64,000 bases of DNA from Larus michahellis (taxonomy: Eukaryota; Chordata; Aves; Charadriiformes; Laridae). How positions within the stretch are numbered: the first letter of the stretch is position 1; every line of letters begins with the position of its first letter. The stretch is taken from the NCBI RefSeq assembly GCF_964199755.1, contig NC_133898.1, forward strand, positions 110,927,847-110,991,846, in the 5' to 3' direction. The position numbers were made by a program, and so were the translations under genes. Positions 14,353 through 29,300 of the stretch are shown piece after piece. The notes beneath the pieces were generated by a model that was given only the letters and a program-made list of their open reading frames with translations, was not told the origin of the DNA and did no database searches.

Positions 14353-17300
14353 GTAAGTAACAGAAAAACTACATGTTATTTTCTTTTTTTGATGATTACT
14401 GTTAAGCTGAAAATACACTGGCACCACAGACAGTTTAGCAACGGCACTTTAGCTTAATCTCTTTTTATGTGCAGAATACACTATCTGACTTCTGCGAGAA
14501 TTATTCCATGGGTGTTTTCTTTTAAAACGCAGCTTCATAAATTCACAAAGGAAAACTTTGTATGTGTAATGTGTCTCAATTATGTATTCTTTGACTAGGA
14601 GTGATTTTACTGTCTTAGTGACATTCATATGTCAGATGACATGTTTACAAGCACGGTTGCTAGATTTCTTTCCCAGGCTGCCAATCACTACGTTTAGTCA
14701 TCCTGGGCTGGAGTCAGTTGCCACAGGATGTCCCACCTGGCACCCTGCTGCTGGCCCACAAGGGTCTCCTGTGGGTCCATTCACTGCCAGCACCCTGCGG
14801 ATGCCAGGGAAACTTTAGACCCCCTCAGATTGCAGTAGTGTCTACGTTCAAACAATATCATCTTGCCATTTTAAACATCAGAGCTATTTCATTTGCATCT
14901 GTTCAATCTGAATCAGTTAGATCTCATAGACTAGAAATGTAGCAGATAGTAGATTGAATTTTAAGAGACTTCTGCAGAGAGTGATTTTTACATTAAAGTA
15001 GGGCAGAGGTGATGAAGAAACAGGATTTCAATCTTTGCATTCTCTTAATTATATAGCTGTAGATTTGATTTGGAAGGGAAAGTCCTTAGCAAAATTTTCA
15101 CTCGAAATTAGTGTAGAATCACAAACAAAATAAAATAATATAAAAAATAAAGTAAACAAAAATCTGAACAACCCCCCAAGCCATTACTTCAGATGGGAAA
15201 TCTTTTTTGGACCATCACTCAGAATAAGGGGATGAGTTTTATTTTCCTGTGGCGGCGAGAAAGAGACTTCACTGAGAGGTTCAAATTAATGATTTATTTG
15301 GACTTCACTCACAGGTCCGATATGTCACTACTGCAAGCTTTTATGGATACAATGGAAGAGTGCACTATTGCAATTAAAGAAAAAAAACCAAAACAGTTCA
15401 CAGGATACACTATTACCACGTAACAACTGATCCCAAAAAGTAACAACACAAACCACCAGTGGGCTAGATATGAATACGTGCTAGATATGATTAAACAAGT
15501 GTACAAATCACGATCTTAGAGCATGCTAGACATCAACGTACATTATTAATTCACTCACCCTCTCTCTCAGGTAAGGCCACTCAATCCTGGGAAGTTACCT
15601 TGCACAGCGTCCTGGACAAGGGGGGGCAGAATCTCCTACAGGCCAGGTGTATCTTTGGAAGACTCCCTGTTTTGCTCCCCAAAACTTTGGACTTAAAATA
15701 TCCTGTTTCAATGACTGGTCAGGATTGTGCCTGAATGGATTGCACTATCGGGGATGGATATCTGTGGTGGTTTGATGGCCCCTTAGGTAGCAATGTTTAT
15801 TTTGTGATGTCTGGTCTCACACTCACTGAATAGTGGTGGGACTTGACTCAGGGCATTTTGTTTGTTAAAGGCACCATTCGGGTTTCAGTTATGGTTTCAG
15901 TTCTTATTGTAATGCAGGGTTGAGACCACTCCGGGCTGAGCCATTTCCACATTTCCCCCCAAGTTATCTCTGCATAGGTAGGGATCGATAAGCATCTGCC
16001 GAGGGGAGATGGAGCCGAGTCGAATAACAGCTCCCTGCATCTCACCTTCTGTGCTCTGCAACCGGTTTGGCCAGGTGATCCCATCCATTTCCATAATGGA
16101 TCCTATACTTGGAGCTTCAATATTAATTGTTTGGAAAAACATGGTCTAAAATGAGGTTATATTATATGCTAGTTAGTGTAAAACAAATTCTATGTGGACT
16201 GTAAATAAATGGAACAGATAGACTGTATACAATTCTTTTTTAAGGTAAGTGTCCTTTGGTCTGATGGGAACAATACAAAATAATGTTTATTACTGCAAGG
16301 ACCACATTTTTTTAAAACACTACATGGGTACTAAAATCATAATTCTCAGTAGAAAAGGAAAAGAGAGAATGGAATTCAGGTATCGGAGGGGGATATTCTC
16401 TTCTAGATCAGAGTCTGAATCAATACCACATGATGAGCAATACTTTGAGCATAATATATTTCTCAGAGGCAGACTCCCTAAAAGTAATTAAAAATCATGC
16501 AATATTAAATTCTAATAGAATTAGCTCTTGTATGGACTATAAAAATCCTTAAACGCTTTTTAAAATAGACTCCAAAAATTTTTCAGATGAAACAGAAATC
16601 CGAATGATAACATTAAATGAATCATAGAGTAGTTTATCATATATAGGTGAAAAAGAGAAATAACTACTGCTGTACTTAAAGGCTGAGAAGATCTTTAATC
16701 AAGTAAAGTAGAGTTTTGCCTAGGAAAGATTACTCCTCATTTTAGATGTTATCTTCCCTTTAGCTGAGCACCCTATTCAAAAACAGATCACAGAAATAGT
16801 ACAACACGGACTACAGTTAAAATATGTCACCTAAAATTGCAGTGTACATAAATGATAAGTAATTGCACATAAATGATTGTTAGCAAACTATTATTATTCA
16901 TAATTCATTTTCTAAGAAAAAAATGGGTAATCTCACAAAATATAGATTGGGAATTAAACCACTGAATTTTTAATATAACCAATTCATTTAATATAAGGCT
17001 AGATCTATACAAAAGAGGAATAATCTGTGTTCTGTGATAGCACTATGCAAAAGAGCAGAGCTGAAGTATTATCAGGTTCACATGTCTTTCCATCAAACAT
17101 AGGTGGGGAGATGAGAATAGGGGTTTCATGCATTGGTCAGATCCCAGAAGGTCTTAAAGGTTGCTAACGATGCCTGAATACAGACTTGAATTCTTCATGT
17201 GGCTCAGGCCGGCTCATACGACCTGTGAGGGAGGCTGGGATTTCTCCTATCAATCCAAGGACAGTTTAATGCAAAATAAACGTGAAGCCTAAGGACCATA

Positions 17301-20300
17301 ATCGCATACCCAGAACACAACATGTTTCCGATGGACCTCTTAGGTTTGGCACTACATAACATGCACACCTGGATTTTTTCTGGAAGAAACACAAGGAAAG
17401 TCTAACTCTTCAAGCTTTATAAATCAGGGAAGAATTGATTTACTACCTCTACCTTATCTTTGAGAAAAGCCAGAAGCCACGTTAGTTTCAGGAACACTAA
17501 AACATGGAGATCCTTTTAATGAGGAAAAATTACGTATACCTTAATATTACAAACCTGTATATTTTTAAAATGTAAATACTTGAGTAAATGTGCCATTGAA
17601 TAACACATTCATCTTTCTTCCATATTATTTTTTTCCCGGTCGAGAAGAAACTGAAGATAACTGCATTACGCAGGCTATCCAGAAGGGCTCTAATCTGGTG
17701 GATTATGCTGCACATTATACACTGAAAAGGTAAAAGAAAAAAAAATAGTGAAGGATCTATTCATCAAAAACCTTTCAAAGGAGACAACTATGAGATCAAC
17801 TGGTTTCTTTGAGAAAACATATAATGGTCATATTTATGATTATCTGAACCAAGATAACCTTGTGCATTATGACTGCATGAGTTACTCTCTTAAAATGTGA
17901 GAAAAATAAGAACTATGAAAATAAATAGGAATGTTTTTCTGGTCTAAGTAACACACCACATTCCATTAACATGTGGCTCAAAAAATTGTGATTTTATGGA
18001 CATTACATATTTTTGAACTGTATGTTTTTTCCAGTGCAAAGTAAAATGGGAACAACTCCAATGGCATCAACATTAAACCCTGTTGCCTTAAAAGGGACTG
18101 TTGATGTGGGTTTCGCATTTCCCCTTCCTTGTAAAACAGATGTAATGAAAGGACAAGGGAAAGGAAGTAAAAGTTTTATCTTGAACTGTGGGTCATGAAC
18201 AACCTGGGGAAAGCCCCTTTGTGCTTGAGTTATGCTATGAGAGTGATCCCTTTCTAGAAGTGATGGAACTGCCTCAGGATGACTAGCATGAGTCTAAACA
18301 TTTCAGACATTTTCTGTGTAACTCTGACTATACAAAATTAATTTCTCTCCAATATTCGGAACACATCGCCTAAGTTTTACAGGGTGCAATCACCACCTTT
18401 TTGCTTAAACTTCCCCAAAGGACTTGTCTCTGTGTTTTGAAAACAAGTCACCATTTGCAGAGCTCTGGTAGAGACGACTGTATGGATAGAGCCTGTCAAA
18501 AACTGTGTCTGCTCAGTTCATAGAGACTGACATCACTTTCATTTTGTAGTTTTAGGGGTAGTTTTTGTAGTGGTACTAGTTTGGTGACAATCCTAAGGCA
18601 AGCAAATTTAAAAATGTAGATCTCAACTTGTCAGTGGCTCAGCTGCCTCATGTACCAGATGAAGATACTGACGTTTAACTCTCTCATAGTATATTGTGGC
18701 AATTATTTGGTCAATATTTACCCAATGTCTTAAAGATGACAAATGCTGAAAGGTAAATGTTTAATGATCGTTTGAACTCTGCCAGGAATAAAACTGAGAC
18801 CACTTGCTCACCCCAGATAAATCACTGGACTGCTAAGCTTTCTTCAGAATATTGTGTATGTTGGCTATAGAGGGTCTAAAGAGCAGTGTTATTCAAAAGT
18901 CCTGTTATTAGATTCCCTTTAAAAGCCTTTATAAGAAGAGCAGTCACAGCATGGCTGGGGTTGAAAGGGACCTCTGGAGGTCACCTGGTCATTTCTCTTC
19001 TTCGGGTCCCCTCTCATCCCTTCCTCTACCCTTCCTTCTCTTCACTCTCCTTTCTTCCCTTTCCTCTTTTTGTGCATCTTTTAACAGTAGCAGTTGAAAA
19101 CTGAATCAATGATTTAAAGCTGTGAAGTGTTTTATTTAATAGACAATGTTGTTAACCATTGGATCTTTCTTAGGCAGAACATTGCTAGTAACAGCAGTCA
19201 GAATTGGTCACGTCTTCTGCTTAAGTTTGGGGTTAACCCTGTAGGCAGCCAAAGGCTTTCAGCAGAGCATCGAAAGATGTGCATTAGTATCACCACTGAG
19301 GCACATGTTTGCCTGTTTTGGGGAATCAGAGCCACAAGTGTCTGACACCTGCATTAGGAGCCTGAGTCTCATAAGACTATCACTTGCTTTTATGTTAACT
19401 GGTATAAAAGACTCGGTCTTTCATTTTACAAATGATCATTACCAGAAGTGAAAATTGTATTTCTATTGTGTGCTTTTCTATAATTCAATTCATTGTGGCC
19501 CAATTAAGTGGGGCAGTGTGAATCATAAATATCATTAAGAGACTTCCTCCTGTTTTATTATAGGCTTGTAAATGGACTCTACACCTGCCTCTTAGATATT
19601 AGCCCTTGCAAGTACAGAGAACCGAGAACTTAACTATTGTCTAATTTGATCATTATATTGAGGAGTGAATGTGTTTGAATCCTTAATTAAATACTTTTGC
19701 ATTTTCATGTCAGTTTAAAGAGGCTTCTTTCCTTTGTAACTTGCAGAATACTGTATATTTGAATTAAAGCTTTAGTCAGTGCAGAGGTTAAAAACAAGAA
19801 AGGAATGCATGTGACTACAGATTTGAGTTTCTGCAAGTTACGGAGGTCACCATGCTGTGAAAACTTATTTTACTTTGTCTTACAAGTGATTGAAGGAAAC
19901 TACAATCCAATAGTATGAGCTCAGAGCTCTCCTTGAGACTGAAAAGCCAGTTCTGAGATGAAAAGGCAGCTCCTTTTTCAGGTTAGAATGGCAAAACTCT
20001 TATTTGTTTGTTTTGATTGTTCCATGTTAATTTTGATTGTTCCATTGTTAATTTGTTTGATTGTTCCATGTACAATCGTCCAACCTGATGTTTGCTGAAT
20101 TCATGATCTAGGTGTCCAAACTGCAAACTGTGTCAAAATAACTGCATTTCTCCTGAGACTTCAGTTTGGCCTTGAATTGTGATGAAAATGGACAATGACG
20201 TTTCTTCACCTCAGCTGTTTAATATCATCACTTAAAATCTTGAATTGTCGTTTGTGTTTTAAGCCAGCAATGTGACCCACAATGCACTAAACATATTGGC

Positions 20301-23300
20301 TGAAATGGTTTTATTATTCTAGTTTTTAAAACATGTCAGGATTTTCTAGGAAAATGACACTTCTTCAAAATTACTTACCAGTTCTAAGGTCACTTGAGTC
20401 CCAGTACGGTCCTCCTAGTTTGCTGTGCTGTTCGTGATCGTCTCCCCTTGCCAAGTGCTTCTCATGACTGTTTGCTAGTACCTGCCTGCTATTCCAATTA
20501 GCTTATGGCTTTGTTAGTCTTTAGGAGTAGGTGTTCTTGTTTGCCATTAAAATATAAACATTCATAATAGTATTGACATAGCATAGATGGAGCACAGTGG
20601 CATCATCATTAAAATGTACTATTTGTATAACAGTGGCAACGCCAATGGGAATCTAGGCAGCTTGGGTAGGGCTCTCAGAGCCATGTGTCACCTGTGAGGT
20701 TATGGCACTTACCCAGTGGTATGTGCAAAAACATTGCTAATTTACTACCAGGTGCGTTATAACATACATTTTGAAAGTGGTAGTTGGCTTGCAAGAGGAA
20801 ACTCTACTTCCAATAAGTCTCGTTATAATAACAAGCAGTACAAATTATGAAACTTGTACTAGCTTTAACTAGTGAGTCACAGCACTGCTGGGAAGGCTTC
20901 TGATTCTGACTGCACATTCCTTTTTTTTATTCTGCTGAGTCTGTGTTTTTTTCTGGGGTTTAAGTTGTAGAAGAAACTAAAGATAACTCCAGAATGGGCA
21001 AGCTGTGCAAAGTGATAGTCTCTCAGGCCCGTGTTGCACACAGCTGCTGATCATATATTTCTCCTCTTAGAACTTGGAAACTAACTCAAAAGGACTGCTG
21101 AACGAGTTATGTATAAGACAGATGCGAATTGTGGTGGCGTGTCAGGTGGGGCTTCCTCCCTTGTGCTAGACATTTGGTTTGAGTGAGTTTTAGATAAGAC
21201 ACATTTTTAGACTCCTTTTCGGACTTATCCTAATGTAGTGAAGGTAAGTACAATTCTAATGCAAACACAAGAAGTTTTCTCAGCCTAATTAAAGAAAGAA
21301 ATGATTGAAATAACTTAGTGTATTTTAACATATATTTTAGCTGAATGCACACTGTTCTTAGCGGATTAAAAAGTATAGATGACAACCCTAAAAAAATCAA
21401 ACCTTAACAGCAGATTAAAGATATTTCTTATCATCTTCATTTTGGTAAAATTATTTTTATTTACTGTGTCTACATTTGAACTAGTTCATGTTTTTAAAGA
21501 ATCTAAATTGTAAACCTCCCAATTTAAGATTATTCTATTGGCCCCTATCTATGCCAACTCAAAAGGACCATCTACAGAAGGGACCATCTATGGAATCATC
21601 CGTTTGCATAGGGAAGTGGAAAATAATTTTCAGTGCTCCATATAAGAGGTTATAGTTGCAGAAATGCACTGAGCATGATGAGTTAGTCAGTGCCACTCTG
21701 GTCTTTAAGCAGACTGGCCATGTACGTACACATTAGAGGAAAGAAGAAATTATATTCTTTTATCACTTTGTGTTCTGCACCATGACACTTTTGTGAGATA
21801 CCTCTTGAACGTGAATTCTGGTTAGCAATCTCTAAACAAGGTATTCTATAAATATATTAATTTAAGGCTGAAAGAAATCTCAGAGACACAAAATATCTGA
21901 GGCTGAAAGAGAAACCGTGACTCATACTCTGGAGAATTTATTTTATTTGGGTTTTTAAATATATATATTTTTTTTAGTTGTGATCTGTAATGAGACTCAG
22001 TAACTAAGAGTCTGGAAAACATAAAGAACCCTCTGTCCAAACACCATGGTCTGCACTAGGACTTACTTACATTATTAAACAAGTATGAGGACACTTCATA
22101 TCTGATCTCATCTTCCTAATAATGCTATTATCACAGGTCATTCTAGTAGCTTTACGGGGCTATTTCTGCAAAGTATCAAGATAACTTGTAACTTACACAG
22201 TGAGAAAACCAGCATCTTCTTCCACAATCAGCGCTCAGCTTCAGGAGTGGGGGTAAGAGCGAGAAGGGACTAGCATGCGTATGCTGAATAAGGAGAGGGA
22301 TGGGACAGGATGGGGCACGGCATGACACACAGGAAATGTGGCAAACTAAAAACTGCTGTAAAAATCTTACAACATCTGTGAGATTAGACAAAAAATAGAA
22401 GAGAAATATCTCAAAATGGAACTTACCTCGCCATTAAGGGTGATGGGATTTTATTTTGGAGGTTTTTTTTGTTTTGGTTTTTTTTTGGGGACGACACATA
22501 TTTTTGATTCTTAGCTCCTAGCTAATGTTGTTATTTAACTCATTTGTACAAACATGTTTCCCTCTTCATATAATATTTTTTAAATGATATGTGACTGATA
22601 CTATCCTCATGTGGATATTAAATATTAAACCTAATATTTGGCATTTAGTTATATCCCCTTTCTTTTCTTTTTAACTGGGACACAGTTCAGGAATTTTACT
22701 TCTCCACATTCTCAAATTCCTAATTGCCTATGGAAAACCTAAGAAACATGGTGCTGAGGAGCAAGATAGCTCTTTTTCACAGTTGCAAGTGTTCTCGAGC
22801 TATGCTCCTGAAAGGAAAGGAACAGTTTCTGTATAAAGAATAAAAGAGCAGGCTAAGGCTCCTTTGGATCAATTAAGGACATATTTAGCAACTAGAAAAA
22901 TGGTTGGAGTTGTATTTTCTCACTTAATGCTTTTTGTGTAAATGTGTTTCTAATTTTGTAAACAGAAATTTAACTCTTTGCTTTGCAGAATCAAAACTGC
23001 CGTTTCCGTTTTAAACTTCTCTCGTGCTTTAAACAAACCTAAGTGAATATGACAGCACAACGTTTTCATGAAAATTGCATGTCCAATTAAATCTGTGCTG
23101 CAGAGAAGCCCTCAGGGATGTCTGCAACCTATGACCATGTCTGGAAATGGAATAGACTGGAGTGTTTTTTCCTAAGCTGTAGGAGTCAGTTTAGGACTTG
23201 GGAGTTCCAGCTGAAAAGGAACTTCTCCCTGATGCATTTTTCTCAGGGCTCCTCTGCCAATAAAAGGACAGTGGTAAGCCGGCCCATGCTGAGTAAAAAA

Positions 23301-26300
23301 TAAATCTCGCAATGAATCACAGAACAGTTGAGAGAGATCTGGAGACCATCTAGGCCAGTGCTGTGCTCAGAGCAGGCTGCTCGGCACACTGCCCATTTGG
23401 CCTTTGAATACATCCAAAGATGGAGACTCCACAACCTTTCTGGGTAGCCTGTTGCAGTATCTAACTACCCTCGCAGTAAAAAGGATTTCCCTTATGTTTA
23501 AGCGTTTATGTTACAGAACTTATCTCATCAAGCTCCTTAAAGTTAGAGGTAAGGCCAGGCTGTAAACTAACATCTATAGCCATATAACTGTCTAATGAAG
23601 CCCTACTAAACTAATTGCTCAAAATCCCTACACAACTATTCAGTGCAAGGCAGGTGCTTGGACAGTCTTTGGGAGGAGACGTGTCTCTATCATCAACTGC
23701 AGATGGCATCTAGATGGCTGTGGGCCAGTTGCTTGACTCCTAGGTTCTAAGGTATTTGTGAATCCACCTGCAATGATTGAGATGAGCTTTGATATTAAAT
23801 GTTACATAAAAGCAAAGCCTACTCATTTAGATGTGTCTATAGTGGGAGTCCTATATTGTGACTATCCCGCACAAGGTCTTCCCAGCCACTTCGTGCTGCA
23901 GGCTCTGCCCATCCCAACAGTCTCTGTCATCCTGAAGGCTTCTCACAAGCTTAACCCTGTTATGTGTGTCCTATGGGATGGCATTTTCCCTTTCTTTCCA
24001 GAATTTTCCTGGCAGAACAAGGTCAGAAAGTAGTCTTCCTTTCTGCTTTCCCAGTATACCCTTCAATCAAAATATATCTCAAACTTGGAACATATCCAAC
24101 ATAGACAAATACAGCTATGAATAAGTTCTAAAAAGTTATATGTTAAAATAAAGAAAACCTTTTGTATTTTATCTCAATTATAGAAATATCCAAGGAAGAC
24201 GAATAGCAACTCCTACCTTGCTGCTGGCTTTCTCGAAATTTCCTGAACAAGAGAGTCAAGATATTTCCCAAGCAGCTGAACGAATGGAAATGTCAATTCA
24301 AGTGCTGAACCAAAACGTTTGCCAGAAGCGCAAACGTTCACTGCATCCAACTGGTAAATATAGTATATTGACATTGGCAAAACCCCCTGTTGATTTCTTG
24401 AATGTTGTCTTTTAGATTAAAGTTGGGTTAGCTTCACTTTTATTTTACCTTTGGCAGGAGTATATATCTTGTCTGCACACTGGGGCCAGGATGCCCTCTC
24501 TTTTGTTCTTAAAAGCACTTTGCAGAGTCACTGTTTTACATTTTTCTTTGCTGGAGTGTGGGCTGTGCTCCTATAGCTGAGGAGAGCAGCACTATGCTGT
24601 TGGCACCCTGCAAACTCATATCTGGATATTTGTATTGCCTATAAATCAGCTTGCATATCCACAGTGTGGCAAGCTTCTTGTTTACAGTGAAATATCTACC
24701 TTCCCCAGCACTTTGGGTTTAGTGCTTGTGGGGCCTAGAGTCTGCAGACAAAATAATACAATTTCTATCACTCTGTGGTACTGACATTTTGAAATACACT
24801 TCCTCTGGACATTGATGGCCTTATTAATATCCCTTTCTTAAGAAAATACTTTCTTATTTCCAAGACTAATTTTATAATGCATTGCTGTTACATGTTTATT
24901 TCCACTTTGTTTCTATTTTAACTGTTTTTTTATGTTAGATGTAGGAAAAAAGAGAGATAGTCCAGAAAGCTCAGTGATGTATAATTGTCTATGTAAAGTA
25001 AAATTCTCATTGCTGTTAATTCAAGATGAATTTCAAGAAAGCCGGTCTCTGGAAGACTCAAAAATTCAGAAACATTGACTTCTTTCCCCCTATAATTTAA
25101 TTCAGACAGCATGAACTGGCGAATTACAAGGTGCATTTGCTGTCTTAGTTTTATGACATGACAATGCTTTTCCAAGATATGGAAGCGTTAGAGTGCCGTA
25201 GACAAACATAAAGACTGGGTTACGTAGCCAGTCTAATGTCCCATTTTCCCTCTGTTCTCACCTTTACAGGTTCTAGCTGCTCAGCAGAACATTTTTTGAG
25301 CTGATTTAGCTCTTGAATCTTTTTTTGTTTTTTTTTTTTTTCTGACTTACTTTTCTGGCTTAATTTATGGACTAAAGGAGCTTAGTTCATGGTTGGATGG
25401 GCAGAATGGATAGGTGGTGGGAGTGGGTGACCTGCAGTAGCCAGTGGGGAGACAGGGGCAAGAGTTAGTTGACCTGCCTCTGCCATTTCCATTCAGCATG
25501 TGATCATTACAGTCAGCTTGAATGGCAAGAGTTCTCTGAGTTCAGGAAGGATGTTGCTCCTCTTTCATGTGCATCTCTACCTCCAACCCACCATACGTGT
25601 GTTTCCATACATGCATGGGTGAGAGGGGAGCTAACTTGCTGAAGCTTATAGAACAATGTGACTTTGTCCCACAATGTGACGTCAGAATGCTGTCTGGGAG
25701 ACCCATCTGGGATCATATTATAAAGACATTAATAACATGCTGTCTGCTGGTATACAGCTCCCTGATTTTCCCTAGCTTCCAAATTCCAGCTAATCGGAGC
25801 CTCCTCCACTCCACACTTAATTATATAGTCAGCTGTAGTGTCTTTAAATTTCTGCATCTTTCCAGTCCCATATTTTTTCTTCTTGGTATATACTTCTGTT
25901 CTTAAATGGCATTTTTTACACCTTTGTTGTAAGCACAGGGACCAGACAAGCAATGTGACTACAATGCAGCGAAAGAAGGAAGCAGAGAGCAGATTAAAGA
26001 AGGAGAAAAAGGAGCAGTTCAACCTCAGTTCTCAGCTATGGCTGGACTACTTCCTTCTCATTCTCTACACATAAGATAATAAAACGAGCTTCCTTTCACC
26101 CTCTATCTCCTCTAAGACCCTGAGACTACCTCCTGCAACACTTCTCACTAAGTGCTCTTTCCTAGGAAGAAGAGAGGGGATGCTGTAGTTCTTGATGACA
26201 ATAATGTCTTTCCTCCTGTAAAAGCTGTAGAGCAACAGAGCAAATTGCTTGTTTGGGTTCTTCCTTTCAGATCTTTTATCAGCTGATCTTCTCACTATGA

Positions 26301-29300
26301 TTGCTAACATTTCTGGATGTCTGCCTTATATGTTGCCTCCAAAATGTCCAAACAATTGCTTAGCTAATAAATATCGACTCATCACTGGTGCCTGCAATAA
26401 CAGGTATGTATGATAAGAATTGTGCCCTGAAAAATTCTTCTTATTATTCTTTAAACTCAAGGAGTTATGTTTACTTTTTCCTAGAAAAAATGGGGTGTGT
26501 GTGTATGTGTGTGCTGTGACCTCAATCAGCTCACTTTGTCATCAACGTGTCTCTAAATGAGGGACCTCTGAAAGCTCCCAGGCGAAGGGACCTCTTCATC
26601 TAGACTTTGGTACACTAATTTTTGTGGACAGGGTCTCCCTATGAAGGCTTCTAATTTTATGTCAGGATCTTTAAATTTAGGGAGGAGTGATTCAGTATAT
26701 GCCTTTTTCTACAGAAATTAAACAGACTAATTCTAATCTAGCATTCATTTTTTATTGCATGGGATAAAATGATATTAAGCAGGAAAATATCATTACTTCA
26801 TGAGTAGCACTGAAAAAATCAAGTCGATTCTCATTTTTGTATTTTCCCACAACCTTATCATTTATCAAACATGCATCTAAAAATGCTGTGTGATATATTT
26901 ATTTTTATACATCTATTTATATACATATATGCTTATTGGCTACCTGAACAACTGTTATTTACTAGTTATCTACTTGTTCCCTAAAACGTGGCAATCGTTT
27001 CCTGCAAAATCCAACATCACAGATGTAACTGTATTTTCGGAATCCTCCATTGCAATGAGGATGCAACAGTGAGAATGAGAGCCCTTTTGAGCACAAGGAT
27101 AGATGGTATTTATACTCAGTAGCCTTCAGAGACATAGGCCACAAACTGAAAGGAAGACGGCAGTGTTACAAGGGCAGCAGTGCTGTAAATGGAAGGCCAT
27201 TGGCGTTGCACAGGTTAAGGCACTCTGCAATGTGGTGAATGAACAGCAGTAAAATTCGGCAGTTTTACTATTCAATCAGTCTGATTTTACGAGATGAATC
27301 TGTTTTGCTACATCAGACATCATTTGCAAGGAACATGCCTGATAGACTCTTAGTTGAAAGGACACAATCTTATATGCATCGGTGTTATAAATCTAACTAT
27401 GTGGATATCCACGATTTCCCCCAGGCACTTGCAGAGTTGCTTGGAATCTGAACTAACAGCTAGTATAACATTTGCACTGACAACCCCATCAGGGCTTGAA
27501 CACATTGGCCAAGATTCACGCAGCTGAACATAGGCACATGGCTGAAGCTCTGAATTTGCAGGCATGGCTGCTGTTGTCTTTCTCTCCAGAGATGGAGAGA
27601 TAGATATTCTGCTGTAGATAAGGTAAAACACCTTTTTCTCTTCAGTGGCTGTGGTAATACTGGGATGTGTTTCGGCGTTTCAGGCTGGTTTCTAAAGCTG
27701 GGTGGGGTAAATATGATCCATTGAGTCTGGTTAACCTTTAATCACTGTTTTCGACTTTGTATAGATTTATGCTTGCACCAAATCATTTTTTAAACCCGTC
27801 ACTCATATTTGGTGGTATTTTAGACTCTTTGCTCTGAACATCTGTAAAAGATGCAAGGCAGCAAAAAGCCAAAGACAAAGACTTTGAAACCAGCGAGTCA
27901 GATCTTAACTTAGTCTGAAACTTTGTGAGCCCCTTGAAATACTTCAAGCTTTATTGAAATACATTAGCTTAAAAAGCCCATTATACTTTAATGGGAACAA
28001 CATACCGTACAATGTAAGCCAGCTTCAAAGACTTCAAACATTAAATGACGTACCAGTCTGTACTTTTCCTTGCTTTACAGCTGCGACTTTCAGGCAGAAA
28101 ATATATCAGGACCTATGTTGTATTTGTAGTTTTAATCACCCAGTAGGAATGTGCAGCTGTGCTGTAGTTCAGTAAATGCTGCATTTCATAGGTGAAATTT
28201 AAAAACAAAATTCACGGTGGAATTCATTGTTTACCTATAAGAAAATTCTATTTAAATCTATTAAAAAGTGAGCATGGGATTTCTTTACTTTTTACTTAAT
28301 CAGTTCACATATTTGGGACAAGTCAGATAGATTATAAAGTATTTATTCCACAGCACTGAGAATAGTTTGGTTTAGTGTGAACTTTCTTGAACAGAGCTGT
28401 AACAGAACAACATAAACATGGCCTTATATAGAGAATATCAACATGACATCAGACATTCCCAGCAGTATCATTAACCACATTTCCTAGTAACAGATACCAA
28501 GAGATTTTACTTTTCTTTCTGCCTGAACGTATATGTGTGGATAATAAGCAAAATAAATTTACGGCATTATTTTTAAATGAAGAATAAGGGAGACACGGCA
28601 AGCACAAATAGATTTTTTCCCCCCATTTTTTATCCCCATATAACTATCATTGATCAGTGCAGTCTTTAGCGTTTAGTGCAGTGAGAGGGATTCAAAGGTG
28701 ACAGAATTACAGGTACTAAAGGAATGGAAACTCACAGTGCAGTTAACCTCACCTAATATTAGCTTTCCAACGTAGTTATACGTCTACTCCGAGGCTAAAG
28801 CTTTGGCTTTCCTAACAGGGTGGGATGACATGATGGCACCCAGGAGTTGTCTGTCTCTCTGGCCTGATGGGCAAGTGCTTAGATGACCAGATTATATTTT
28901 TATGCCTAATATTTGGGCAGCAAGGAGGAATTTCATCTGCAGCATTTCTATTTCATTGCTGTGTCATTAATCATTTCATCAGGTAAGGACCTGCTTAGGA
29001 TCATAGAATAGTTTGGGTTGGAAAGGACATTTAAAGATCATCTCTTCCAACCTCCCCTTCAATGAGCAGGGATGTCTTCAAATATATCAGATTGCTCAGA
29101 GCCCTGTGTCACGCCCCACTCCCAGGAAAGAGGGGGGGGGGTAAGTGACTTCGGATTCGTAAATTCCCAATGGCGTGGACCAAGGTGAGATAAATCTCAA
29201 GGTCCATATACAAACATTTATTAGCTGCCCAAAATGGTTAGTATAGGTCTTAACAAGTCCATGATAATTGGTTAGGTATATAACAAATTGTGGCAAGTGG

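Larger units (their letters stand above)
17730..24183 (+). other. TPO: TPO intron 2
   Basis: GT-AG intron with two CR1 fragments (18943-18992 and 23311-23505), a pyrimidine-rich tract after the first (about 18994-19070), and a small tandem repeat near 20011-20070. No other gene signal is seen. Confidence 0.85.

Noticed and set aside
15772..15785. TGTGGTGGTTTGA as an LTR start, as in some bird retroviral LTRs
   Set aside because: The following bases do not match that LTR, and the site lies inside the LTR already delimited by target duplications.
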